Part shown: positions 24,878 through 31,685 of the stretch, in pieces
Layout of the letters: every line of letters begins with the position of its first letter
Position numbering within the stretch: position 1 is the stretch's first letter
DNA from: a virus
Length of the DNA stretch: 64,000 bases
IMG/VR virus record: IMGVR_UViG_3300037140_000076
Span: 48,375 to 112,374 of that record
Direction: 5' to 3' (one strand)
Notes under the pieces: model-generated
Told to the model about the DNA's origin: nothing
The model's input: the letters and a program-made list of their open reading frames with translations, nothing else
Databases searched by the model: none
Position numbers and translations under genes: made by a program

Positions 24878-25141
24878 ATGAACTTTGCAAAACTCTTCTC
24901 TATTGATGACGATACCCAGGTGCTTGTTAGGCTCGAAGATGGGTTTGATGAAACCACCGGAGAAGAAATTACAAACGTTACTCAAACAACTGAGTACAAC
25001 GGAGTTACAATGGAATGTTCTAAAGGATTCCTGGAAGTAAAAGACGCTGAAGAATATTTTAAAAAGTTCTCCCTGGCTCTTGCCATTACTTTTCATGAGG
25101 ATGCCCGGAAGGTTATTTTCGATATGGTGGAGGAAGGCTGA
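24878..25141 (+). CDS. hypothetical acidic protein
   Basis: 87 residues, acidic (DDDTQVLVRLEDGFDETTGEE). No family recognised. Confidence 0.5.
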   Translation: MNFAKLFSIDDDTQVLVRLEDGFDETTGEEITNVTQTTEYNGVTMECSKGFLEVKDAEEYFKKFSLALAITFHEDARKVIFDMVEEG

Positions 25142-25178
25142 TTTGGAATTGTGAAGGTTTTGTTATAATTTTATACCT

Positions 25179-25370
25179 ATGCCTGAATTAACCTATGCCT
25201 TTCAAATCCTCACTGCAACTGATCTGATGGTCCTTCAAGACGATATGAACGATCTTGGTATATGTGGATACACAGCGGTTGGGGGAGTGACCTATTCCTT
25301 CTTTGATCCAAACAGCCCTAGTGGATTTACCTACGTCCAGGTTATGAAATTAATAATAAAGAACTTTTAA
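25179..25370 (+). CDS. small hypothetical protein
   Basis: 63 residues, MPELTYAFQILTATDLMVLQ; no family recognised. Confidence 0.4.
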   Translation: MPELTYAFQILTATDLMVLQDDMNDLGICGYTAVGGVTYSFFDPNSPSGFTYVQVMKLIIKNF

Positions 25371-25393
25371 CTTTTTGTTAACTTTAGATTGAT

Positions 25394-25401
25394 TATATTC
25401 G
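25394..25401 (+). promoter_or_regulatory. promoter -7 box with short leader
   Basis: TATATTCG, with TTTG about 17 nt upstream; the ATG of the next gene follows 4 nt later. The 15-base context is identical to that at 24290. Confidence 0.45.
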
Positions 25402-25405
25402 CATT

Positions 25406-25684
25406 ATGAAAGAACATAGATCAAAACAAATGGGACCTGGAGGCGGTGGATGGCTTTCAGACCTGGAAAGAGATCAACCTATAAAATCAGGAGCAACACC
25501 CCTTACATTACCAGGCACCACCTCAACAAGGTTTGAAGTTTTCTTTCAATTCAATGATGATGCACCGGTTAGGTTTGCAGAAACAAGAACAGGACTTAGG
25601 ATAGACCTAACTGAAGATGGTCAAGACGTTGAATGGAGGGATGGGGATAAGAGATTTAGAATTTTTTTAAAAAAGAAGACATGA
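25406..25684 (+). CDS. hypothetical protein
   Basis: 92 residues. Gly-rich start (KQMGPGGGGWLSDLERDQPI), then a beta-sheet-like part. Stop overlaps the next start by 4 nt. Confidence 0.5.
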   Translation: MKEHRSKQMGPGGGGWLSDLERDQPIKSGATPLTLPGTTSTRFEVFFQFNDDAPVRFAETRTGLRIDLTEDGQDVEWRDGDKRFRIFLKKKT

Positions 25685-26127
25685 CAAAAATAAAACCAGA
25701 CGTCACCGAAACTAACCCATTCGTTATCTATCCCCCCGATTCCAATGTAATTTTAAATCTTCCAAAACCAAATTCTGTATCTAATTTTGAAAAGGATTTG
25801 CTTGAAAAGTTTAACGAATATGATGGTCCTAAAAGCACCCGTGGTAAAGTACCCGATGAAATTCAACCTCTTAAAGATAAAGAAAATATTTTTCAAGATA
25901 CCCATGCTATAAACAATTCAATGGTTTTGCAAAAATTAGGATTTGAAGAAAGATCAGCTACCCAATGGTATCACCCAGTTCTTGGAGATGATATGGAACA
26001 TAACTGGCTTCATTTTGATACTCAATATGATGATACTGAATCTATTGTACCAAAGATTTATAAAACAGGATTTGTACAAGGTCAGAAAAATATTCGGATG
26101 GGTATTAAAAAGGTACTCGATATTTAA
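25681..26127 (+). CDS. hypothetical protein
   Basis: 148 residues, polar, with many Pro and Asn in the first half. No family recognised. Confidence 0.5.
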   Translation: MTKIKPDVTETNPFVIYPPDSNVILNLPKPNSVSNFEKDLLEKFNEYDGPKSTRGKVPDEIQPLKDKENIFQDTHAINNSMVLQKLGFEERSATQWYHPVLGDDMEHNWLHFDTQYDDTESIVPKIYKTGFVQGQKNIRMGIKKVLDI

Positions 26128-26140
26128 AAACAACAATTAC

Positions 26141-26356
26141 ATGGCAGCTAAAAAAGAAACTAGAAAATCATTTTGTATTACCGCTAAGATTATTATCACA
26201 ACAAGTATTGAAGTTTATGCTAATACGTTTACTGAAGCTGTGGATTTATCAAGAGGTTTAGGAGTAGATAATTTTGTTGAAGTCATTGGTGATCACATTG
26301 ATAGTGAATTCGGCATAGAAGGTATTTCTGCTTTTCCGAATACCGCAACACTTTAA
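26141..26356 (+). CDS. small hypothetical protein
   Basis: 71 residues from MAAKKETRKSF (ATG 26141). A longer frame from 25943 lies in the coding region of the upstream gene and is not used. Central VYANTFTEAVDLSRGLGVD. Unknown. Confidence 0.45.
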   Translation: MAAKKETRKSFCITAKIIITTSIEVYANTFTEAVDLSRGLGVDNFVEVIGDHIDSEFGIEGISAFPNTATL

Positions 26357-26358
26357 TT

Positions 26359-26475
26359 ATGTACGAAGACTTATTAAAGGACCCTCCCGACACTGAGGAA
26401 GATATTCCAGATATACTTCAACCCCCAGGCCCCGCTGTTCCGGTGGCTGGATTATGTTTTGCTGAAAGATTATAA
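26359..26475 (+). CDS. small acidic Pro-rich peptide
   Basis: 38 residues, MYEDLLKDPPDTEEDIPDIL then PPGPAVPVAG. Two bases separate it from the upstream stop. Unknown. Confidence 0.4.
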   Translation: MYEDLLKDPPDTEEDIPDILQPPGPAVPVAGLCFAERL

Positions 26476-26521
26476 CAAAACTCAGTGATAATTATCATTG
26501 GATTTAGTGATAAAAATAAAA

Positions 26522-26543
26522 TTATAACAAAATTTTGTTATAA
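26522..26543 (+). promoter_or_regulatory. 22-bp palindromic operator, perfect copy
   Basis: Perfect palindrome with half-site TTATAACAAAA; the most symmetric member of the dispersed family. Two degenerate half-site clusters lie just upstream (26471-26512). Confidence 0.7.
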
Positions 26544-26545
26544 AA

Positions 26546-26577
26546 TTTGGTAGATTAAAAAATTCTTCTTAGGTTTG
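26546..26577 (+). promoter_or_regulatory. promoter downstream of palindrome
   Basis: TTTG (26546-26549), 20 nt, TAGGTTTG (26570-26577). The palindrome ends 2 nt before the -33 box. Confidence 0.65.
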
Positions 26578-26595
26578 TAGTCTAAATGATTTTTT

Positions 26596-26742
26596 ATGGT
26601 AGTAGGTATAATAATTGGTTTCGTTGCTGGCTTTGTAATTGGAGCACTTGTGTTCAGAAACAATACTACAAAAGCTAATGCCGTAATAGCAACTGTTCAG
26701 GCAGATACTGCAACCGTAGTAGCTGACGCTAAAAAAGTTTAA
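26596..26742 (+). CDS. small membrane peptide
   Basis: 48 residues with one N-terminal helix (VVGIIIGFVAGFVIGALVF), then an Ala/Thr/Val-rich amphipathic tail ending ADAKKV. First gene under the palindrome-linked promoter. A holin or spanin role is possible on shape alone, not shown. Confidence 0.5.
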   Translation: MVVGIIIGFVAGFVIGALVFRNNTTKANAVIATVQADTATVVADAKKV

Positions 26743-26773
26743 TCAAATGGGTGGAGACGCTTAAAATATTACA

Positions 26774-26851
26774 ATGCAACAATTTACAATGATAGTGGAT
26801 AATAGAATTAATGCCGGAGGCGAAAATCGTCTTTCAGGGATTCTATTGTAA
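26774..26851 (+). CDS. possible micropeptide (25 aa)
   Basis: MQQFTMIVDNRINAGGENRL... before the terminator. Very short, little support. Confidence 0.2.
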   Translation: MQQFTMIVDNRINAGGENRLSGILL

Positions 26852-26879
26852 CATCATTAATAATATGTTAAACCTTTAG

Positions 26880-26909
26880 AACCCTGGATAATAAATCCAG
26901 GGTTTTTTA
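26880..26909 (+). terminator. rho-independent terminator
   Basis: ACCCTGGAT-AATA-AATCCAGGGT followed by a T-tract, 5 nt before tRNA-Val. Confidence 0.8.
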
Positions 26910-26913
26910 TTTT

Positions 26914-26985
26914 AGACAATTAGCTCATCGGGAGAGCGGAGCCTTTACACGGCTTGCGTAGAGGGTTCAATTCCTTCATTGTCTA
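26914..26985 (+). tRNA. tRNA-Val(TAC)
   Basis: Acceptor AGACAAT/ATTGTCT, anticodon loop TTTACAC, T-arm GAGGG-TTCAATT-CCTTC. CCA not encoded. Confidence 0.85.
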
Positions 26986-27041
26986 CATAATGACCGTTAT
27001 AACGGACATTCTCCCCAGGAAATGACCGCTATAACAAACAT

Positions 27042-27112
27042 TTTCCTCTCGTTCAATGGAAGGACGACTGCCTTCTAAGCAGTGAATAAGTGTTCGACTC
27101 ACTTGGGGAAAA
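27042..27112 (+). tRNA. tRNA-Arg(TCT)
   Basis: Acceptor TTTCCTC/GGGGAAA, anticodon stem ACTGC/GCAGT with loop CTTCTAA, T-arm AAGTG-TTCGACT-CACTT. Reads AGA, a common codon in AT-rich phages. Confidence 0.85.
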
Positions 27113-27117
27113 CATAA

Positions 27118-27191
27118 GGCTTGTTAGCTCAGTGGCCCAGAGCGGGACTTTGTTAAAGTTCGGGTCCTTGGTTCGAATCCAAGACGAGCCT
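27118..27191 (+). tRNA. tRNA-Asn(GTT)
   Basis: Acceptor GGCTTGT/ACGAGCC, anticodon loop TTGTTAA, T-arm CTTGG-TTCGAAT-CCAAG. Confidence 0.85.
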
Positions 27192-27238
27192 CAAAATTAA
27201 TTTGGATATGTCACAAACTTTATGTATATTGTGTCATA

Positions 27239-27640
27239 ATGAAAATTTGTACACGATGTAAAGATAAAAAAGAACTATCTGAGTTCTATAAAAGTCCAGG
27301 CAGTAAGGATGGTTATCGCATTTATTGTAAAACATGTTATAGTAAGTTACGAAAGAGGACATATAATTTTCAAAAAGCAAAGAAATTATTTTTAAAAAGT
27401 AAATACAAAATAACTTTAGAAGAATTGGAAGTTTTATTTTTAAAACAAAAGAAAAAATGTGCTATTTGTAATGAACCAAATGAAGAAGTGTCTACTAGAA
27501 GTGGGTTACATATAGACCATGATCATGTTACAGGAAAAGTCAGAGGTTTACTTTGTAAAAACTGTAATCAATTGATAGGCAATGCTAAAGATAATATAAA
27601 TATTTTAGAAAATAGTATAAAATATTTATTATGTTCTTAA
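27239..27640 (+). CDS. HNH endonuclease, endonuclease VII-like
   Basis: 133 residues. N-terminal zinc knuckle CTRCKDKKELSEFY, central C-A-I-C at about 78-81 and the core HIDHDHVTGKVRGLLC-KNCN (about 98-117), i.e. the His-Asp-His of phage recombination endonuclease VII-like HNH enzymes. It sits between tRNA genes with its own promoter (TTTG, 20 nt, TATATTGT about 10 nt upstream of the ATG), suggesting a mobile gene. It overlaps the next gene by 10 nt. Confidence 0.85.
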   Translation: MKICTRCKDKKELSEFYKSPGSKDGYRIYCKTCYSKLRKRTYNFQKAKKLFLKSKYKITLEELEVLFLKQKKKCAICNEPNEEVSTRSGLHIDHDHVTGKVRGLLCKNCNQLIGNAKDNINILENSIKYLLCS

Positions 27641-28437
27641 CATTCACAGAAGAAGGGCATTCGTATGAGTCAATTCCAGCCGTTTCCTGGACTTCTGTGA
27701 CTAAATTAATAGAAAGCTACTGCAATCCTTTTGATGAGGAGGATCAAGCTCTGAGGAGTTCACAGAATATGAATTCAAAATGGTTTGGGATGGACCCAGT
27801 GGAGATTATCAAACTCTGGAAGGCTGAAAACCTTCGTTCCACTGATGCCGGAACCTGGGTCCACAACAAATGGGAAAAAAATGTTAGCTCTTTAAAGCAC
27901 AAAGAGTGGGAAGGAAAGAAATTAAAAGTTTTTCCTGGAAAATGGGAAGGAGAAACTAAAATTGCACCGGCCCAGGAACTTGAAGAAGGGGTTTACCCTG
28001 AACATATTATATATAATGAAAATCTTCAGGTGTGTGGACAGGCTGATATTGTTAATGTTAGGGATGGTTTTGTAGATGTAATTGATTATAAGACTAGTAA
28101 GGAGATTGAGGACCACTCTTATGGATTCAAGTATGGAAATGCGAGTATGATGTTGGAACCGGTGAACCATTTAGAGGATTGCAACCTTTCTCATTATGTT
28201 CTTCAGCTTGGTATCTATATGAGGCTCATCCTGTTAAAGAATCCGGCTCTGAAACCTGGTAAACTGATCCTCATTCATGTAAAAATGGATATTAATGAGC
28301 TTGATCAATATGGATTTCCTATCCTAAAAAGGACAAAAGAAAACGGATATAAAATTAAAAGAACAAAAAATTATAATATAAAATACATTGAGAATGAAGT
28401 TCGTAGTGTATTAAAAGATCATTATTTAAAATTGTAG
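27631..28437 (+). CDS. PD-(D/E)XK nuclease (RecB/Cas4-like)
   Basis: 268 residues. The fold signature is present: YPEHIIYNE (122-130), CGQADIVNV (135-143, Asp139), FVDVIDYKTSK (147-157, Asp152 and Lys154), then helices with YVLQLGIYMRL like the RecB-type QxxxY motif. Likely a 5'-3' exonuclease/recombination nuclease. It is separated from the main replication genes and lies among tRNAs. Its stop codon overlaps the first bases of the next tRNA-like gene. Confidence 0.75.
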   Translation: MFLTFTEEGHSYESIPAVSWTSVTKLIESYCNPFDEEDQALRSSQNMNSKWFGMDPVEIIKLWKAENLRSTDAGTWVHNKWEKNVSSLKHKEWEGKKLKVFPGKWEGETKIAPAQELEEGVYPEHIIYNENLQVCGQADIVNVRDGFVDVIDYKTSKEIEDHSYGFKYGNASMMLEPVNHLEDCNLSHYVLQLGIYMRLILLKNPALKPGKLILIHVKMDINELDQYGFPILKRTKENGYKIKRTKNYNIKYIENEVRSVLKDHYLKL

Positions 28438-28582
28438 GGTGGCGAAATTGGCAGACGCAACCGCTTGTCTCGCGGTCGTGGATAAGGAAATAGATAGTAG
28501 ATAGACGGTTGACCAGCAATGAATTAACTTCTTTTGTCTCCTGTTGAATCCCCACTTAATGGTTCGAATCCATTTTCTACAG
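28433..28582 (+). tRNA. 150-nt tRNA-like gene with giant variable region
   Basis: Acceptor TGTAGGG/TTCTACA, a Leu-type D-arm (GCG-AAATTGGCAGA-CGC), anticodon arm ACCGC-TTGTCTC-GCGGT (anticodon would be GTC), T-arm AATGG-TTCGAAT-CCATT. Between the anticodon stem and T-arm lie about 80 nt instead of 5-20, which can fold (GTGG/CCAC, AGGA/TCCT). D-arm says Leu, anticodon says Asp, base 73 is G. Isotype unknown; an intron-like insertion or altered tRNA are both possible. Confidence 0.5.
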
Positions 28583-28702
28583 CAATTGATCAGTATGTTG
28601 CAGATAGAATCTGATCTGGCCCTACGCACTGCAAAGCGTTGAGGGAGCGCGTCCGGGATAAGTAGACCTGGTAAGACTACGCTAGGAAAAAGTCTTTTAT
28701 AT

Positions 28703-28777
28703 TGCGGGATAGAGTAAATGGATAACTCGAAGGTCTCATAAGCCTTGTCTATGTCGGATCGTACCCGGCTCCCGCAA
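28703..28777 (+). tRNA. tRNA-Met(CAT)
   Basis: Acceptor TGCGGGA/TCCCGCA, anticodon stem AAGGT/GCCTT with loop CTCATAA. Whether elongator or a lysidine-modified Ile(CAT) cannot be decided by eye. Confidence 0.8.
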
Positions 28778-28888
28778 CGGTGGTGTCTTGAACGTAGTCC
28801 TGGGAAACAACAAGGGAAGTACAACTAACGGGTTACTGAAAGGGCTTTGTAGTTCAAGAATTAAACAGGTAAAGCTGGCCGCTACTTT

Positions 28889-28959
28889 GCGCCATACGCA
28901 TTCCGGTAGTGTGCCTGGCTTCCAACCAGGATGAGTCGGTTCGATTCCGACATGACGCA
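28889..28959 (+). tRNA. tRNA-Gly(TCC)
   Basis: Anticodon arm CCTGG-CTTCCAA-CCAGG and T-arm GTCGG-TTCGATT-CCGAC are perfect; acceptor GCGCCAT/ATGACGC has one C-A mismatch. Confidence 0.75.
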
Positions 28960-28969
28960 CCAGGACAAG

Positions 28970-29040
28970 ACGGAGGTTCGAATCCTCCCGGCTATGTATC
29001 CGTAATTGGGTGACGCAGTAGTTTAGTGGTTAGAATATGT
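28970..29040 (+). other. tRNA fragments
   Basis: An orphan T-arm (GGAGG-TTCGAAT-CCTCC, 28972-28988) is followed by an orphan D-arm-like stretch (AGTAGTTTAGTGGTTAGAAT, about 29018-29037). Neither completes a cloverleaf with adjacent sequence. They look like debris of tRNA gene gain and loss; a permuted tRNA was considered but the acceptor halves do not pair. Confidence 0.45.
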
Positions 29041-29045
29041 CCAAT

Positions 29046-29117
29046 GCTCCTTTCGTCTACTGGCTAGGACATCACTCTTTCCAAGTGATTAAGACAGATC
29101 GAAACTGTCAGGGAGTA
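29046..29117 (+). tRNA. tRNA-Glu(TTC)
   Basis: Acceptor GCTCCTT/AGGGAGT, D-arm CGTCTACTGGCTAGGAC, anticodon arm TCACT-CTTTCCA-AGTGA, T-arm GACAG-ATCGAAA-CTGTC. Confidence 0.8.
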
Positions 29118-29123
29118 CAATAT

Positions 29124-29198
29124 GGTACATTAGGGGAGTCCGGAGTCCCTGCCTCACTGTCTATGAGGAGATCATCGGTTCAAATCCGATATGTACTG
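29124..29198 (+). tRNA. tRNA-Asp(GTC)
   Basis: Acceptor GGTACAT/ATGTACT, anticodon arm CCTCA-CTGTCTA-TGAGG, T-arm ATCGG-TTCAAAT-CCGAT, base 73 G as expected for Asp. Confidence 0.8.
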
Positions 29199-29199
29199 C

Positions 29200-29249
29200 A
29201 AGATGGAACGTTTAGTACGTCTGAACACGAAATAATGGTTCCCCATCTT
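29200..29249 (+). repeat. 50-nt element closed by AAGATGG/CCATCTT
   Basis: A perfect 7-bp terminal pairing with an inner ACGT-TTAGT-ACGT hairpin, directly after tRNA-Asp and before tRNA-Ile. Looks like a shrunken tRNA lacking anticodon and T arms. Confidence 0.35.
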
Positions 29250-29255
29250 TTCTAT

Positions 29256-29330
29256 ATTCGGATAACTCAGTCTGGTCAGAGGGCGACTCTTATAAGGTCG
29301 CAGTCAGTGGTTCAAATCCACTTCCGAATA
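29256..29330 (+). tRNA. tRNA-Ile(TAT)
   Basis: Acceptor ATTCGGA/TCCGAAT, anticodon arm CGACT-CTTATAA-GGTCG, T-arm AGTGG-TTCAAAT-CCACT. Reads ATA. Confidence 0.8.
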
Positions 29331-29353
29331 CTGGTTCGTATAAAGGCACGAAT

Positions 29354-29399
29354 TGTTCGAAAGATTCGTGTAAATACGTAATTTGCAAATTGCAAATTA
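29354..29399 (+). repeat. two short inverted repeats
   Basis: CACGAAT/ATTCGTG (about 29347-29370) and TAATTTGC/GCAAATTA (about 29379-29399), between two tRNA-Ile genes. Possible processing or termination hairpins. Confidence 0.4.
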
Positions 29400-29402
29400 T
29401 AC

Positions 29403-29476
29403 TGACCTATGGCGCAGCTTGGTAGCGCAGCACTCTGATAAGGTGAAGGTCCCTGGTTCAAATCCAGGTGGGTCAA
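29403..29476 (+). tRNA. tRNA-Ile(GAT)
   Basis: Acceptor TGACCTA/TGGGTCA, D-arm GCGC...AGCGC, anticodon loop CTGATAA, T-arm CCTGG-TTCAAAT-CCAGG. Confidence 0.85.
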
Positions 29477-29519
29477 CTCTGTTCATATTTTTTCTCTGTT
29501 CACGAAAAGTGAACAACCT

Positions 29520-29590
29520 GGGCCAGATCCCGAAGGCAGGGCATCTCGCTTGCACCGAGAATGAAGCGGGTTCGATTCCCCATGTGTCCA
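29520..29590 (+). tRNA. tRNA-Ala(TGC), degenerate acceptor
   Basis: Anticodon arm TCTCG-CTTGCAC-CGAGA is clear. Acceptor GGGCCAG/TGTGTCC pairs only partly, but the first three pairs include the G3-T70 pair and A73 that identify tRNA-Ala. T-stem has only three good pairs. A GTTCAC/GTGAAC hairpin lies just upstream (29498-29514). Confidence 0.55.
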
Positions 29591-29661
29591 CTTTTTTCCC
29601 AAATTTGGAAATGTGAAAAATTTTCACTATATTGAATTCTTCACATCCAAATTTAAATAAT

Positions 29662-30159
29662 ATGTTAAAGTTCATCCTAGACAACCCAGAGAAGACACTT
29701 TTCGGTAAGATTAGAAACATTGGTTTTGTATTTGCACTGGAATTAATTTACTTAAGTATCATTGTTTTTTTATTGAAACAACTAGATCCCTTTGATCTAT
29801 ATACTCTTATGCATCAATATAGTTTACCACATGTTATAGACGCTAATGCTATTGGGATATTTTTCTTTGCTTGTATTTGGGCACCCCTATGGGAAGAAGC
29901 GGCTTTCAGGTATGCTCCTATAACGATTGCCAAGAACTTTGGACCTCAATTTTTGTTCCCGGTTATAATAATTAGTAGTGTTTTATTTGGTTGGGGTCAT
30001 GGATCTGGACCTGTTAGTCTTCTTATTCAGGGAGTTGGGGGATTCTTGTTTTCCCTGCTTTATATTAAAAATGGTTTTAGTTATAAATCTTCAGTAACTG
30101 CCCACTTCCTTTGGAACCTTTCTCTTATGTTCCTCCTTCCTGTTTTAATAGCAAATTAA
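29662..30159 (+). CDS. CPBP/CAAX-type intramembrane protease
   Basis: 166 residues from ATG 29662 (an upstream TTG is possible). Four or five membrane helices. Catalytic pattern of the CPBP (Abi) family: WEEAAFR (77-83, Glu78, Glu79, Arg83), LFGWGHG (109-114, His113) and AHFLWN near 150-155. In bacteria these are linked to bacteriocin immunity and prenyl-protein processing; in a phage an envelope-modifying or exclusion role is conceivable. Upstream there is a GTGAAAA/TTTTCAC inverted repeat. Confidence 0.7.
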   Translation: MLKFILDNPEKTLFGKIRNIGFVFALELIYLSIIVFLLKQLDPFDLYTLMHQYSLPHVIDANAIGIFFFACIWAPLWEEAAFRYAPITIAKNFGPQFLFPVIIISSVLFGWGHGSGPVSLLIQGVGGFLFSLLYIKNGFSYKSSVTAHFLWNLSLMFLLPVLIAN

Positions 30160-30210
30160 ATTTTGTAATATCAATTCTTTTAAGTACTTTAGGGTCATAA
30201 TTTAGTTATT

Positions 30211-30990
30211 ATGGCCCTAATTGCTATGGCGGTATACTCAACTGAGGAGAACGGAAAAAATGAATATCTGGATAAAACTCTTCAATCATTGGAAGAGACT
30301 GTAGATTTTACTAAACATCGTCTAATTCTATCTGTTAATGCTTATACAGCAGAAACTCTTTTGATATTCAGAAGATTTAAAGGCATGTTTGAATTGATTT
30401 TCAATAAAGAAAATCTTGGAACCGCTGAAGCAATTAACCTTGCTTGGAAAGATCAATGGCCGGGAGAAAATCTCATTAAGATGGATGATGATGTTGTCAT
30501 AAATGTTAATGGATGGGTTGATCGCATGGAAGAAGCTATTCAGAGAGATCCAACGATAGGTCAATGTGGTCTAAAAAGAAGAGATTGTACAGAAACTCCC
30601 TGGAATCCCGACCCCTTTTATAAATCAAAACTTGAAATGCTTCCTCACTCCCCCGGTGAGAAATGGATTGTAGTAGAAGAAGTATCTCACGTTATGGGGA
30701 CTTGTGTCATGCACTCTGCTGCACTACTTCACAAAGTAGGATACCTTTATCAACCAAAACTTTATGGATTTGATGATTCGTTTATGAGTCTTCGGTCCCG
30801 AATTGCGGGATTTAGAAATGTATTTTTGCCTGGTATAGATATTGAGCATATTGATAGAGGAGATACCGGGTTTCAAAAATGGAAAGAGAAACATGCTGGA
30901 GAGTGTTGGCAAGAATATATGCAAGTGGTAAGAGATTATACATCAGGTAAAAAAAGCGTTTATTATAATCCATTCGAAAATGATAAATGA
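30211..30990 (+). CDS. family 2 (GT-A) glycosyltransferase
   Basis: 259 residues. N-terminal Rossmann-like half with NKENLGTAEAINLAW (66-80), the nucleotide-sugar motif IKMDDDVVIN (89-98, Asp92-94), a central VSHVMGTCVM strand and a C-terminal GFDDSFMSLRSR / DIEHIDRGDTG acceptor region. Overlaps the next gene by 11 nt. Opens a four-gene sugar-related cassette. Confidence 0.75.
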   Translation: MALIAMAVYSTEENGKNEYLDKTLQSLEETVDFTKHRLILSVNAYTAETLLIFRRFKGMFELIFNKENLGTAEAINLAWKDQWPGENLIKMDDDVVINVNGWVDRMEEAIQRDPTIGQCGLKRRDCTETPWNPDPFYKSKLEMLPHSPGEKWIVVEEVSHVMGTCVMHSAALLHKVGYLYQPKLYGFDDSFMSLRSRIAGFRNVFLPGIDIEHIDRGDTGFQKWKEKHAGECWQEYMQVVRDYTSGKKSVYYNPFENDK

Positions 30991-31684
30991 TACAATAGTT
31001 CTTACTGCAATATATCATGAGTTTTGGGGAACAGAACAGTTTAGAAAATCTGTTGAGAGAGTAGGTCTGGATGTTTATAATGTATTTCCTGAAAACACCC
31101 CATATAGAGGAAACGGTTTTATTTATCAATACTTTTACAAAGCCTTTTTAGATCTTAAAGATAAATATAAAACAGTTATTTATTCGGATGGAGCAGATAC
31201 AGTTTTTCAAAAAGCATTTGTACCACCAACTGATAGAATAATTTATTCTGTTGAAAAAGCAATATGGCCTCCTGCCGAACGCTTCCCACATCTTAAAGTT
31301 CTTTATGATAACTATTATAACAAACACTGGCGTAGAAATGATTGGCCTTGGAAATATTTGAATGGGGGAAACTGGTGTGGTCCCATTCATCTATTAATTG
31401 AATGGTATGAACGATACGGATTGAAAGATTTGACAGGAGATATAAATGGTCAGAGAGAGCAAGCCGAAGCTTTTATGAAAGCAGATGCAGATGGTTTTCC
31501 AATTAAGTTCGATCATAATTGCGAATATTTTCAGACAACAGGTTTTGAAAATCAAGGAGATTTCAGTTTAGCGGAAGATGGAAAATCAATTATAAATAAT
31601 TTAACAGGGACGATTCCTTGCGTTCTTCATGGGAACGGGCGAACTCCGATGAATGCCATATATAATAGATATAACGTACAATAA
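30980..31684 (+). CDS. PLOD-type glycosyltransferase-like protein
   Basis: 234 residues. Motifs match the glycosyltransferase domain of lysyl hydroxylase/procollagen galactosyltransferase-like enzymes: VIYSDGADTVF (66-76, metal-binding Asp), YLNGGNWCGP (126-135), HGNG (about 217-220). Substrate unknown. Paired with a GT2 enzyme and followed by an oxygenase two genes later. Confidence 0.6.
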   Translation: MINDTIVLTAIYHEFWGTEQFRKSVERVGLDVYNVFPENTPYRGNGFIYQYFYKAFLDLKDKYKTVIYSDGADTVFQKAFVPPTDRIIYSVEKAIWPPAERFPHLKVLYDNYYNKHWRRNDWPWKYLNGGNWCGPIHLLIEWYERYGLKDLTGDINGQREQAEAFMKADADGFPIKFDHNCEYFQTTGFENQGDFSLAEDGKSIINNLTGTIPCVLHGNGRTPMNAIYNRYNVQ

Positions 31685-31685
31685 A

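Noticed and set aside
28600-28700. Possible tRNA-Cys (CACTGCAAAGCG) after the 150-nt tRNA-like gene
   Set aside because: The anticodon stem is imperfect and no T-arm or acceptor pairing could be drawn; a good tRNA-Cys exists at 39220.
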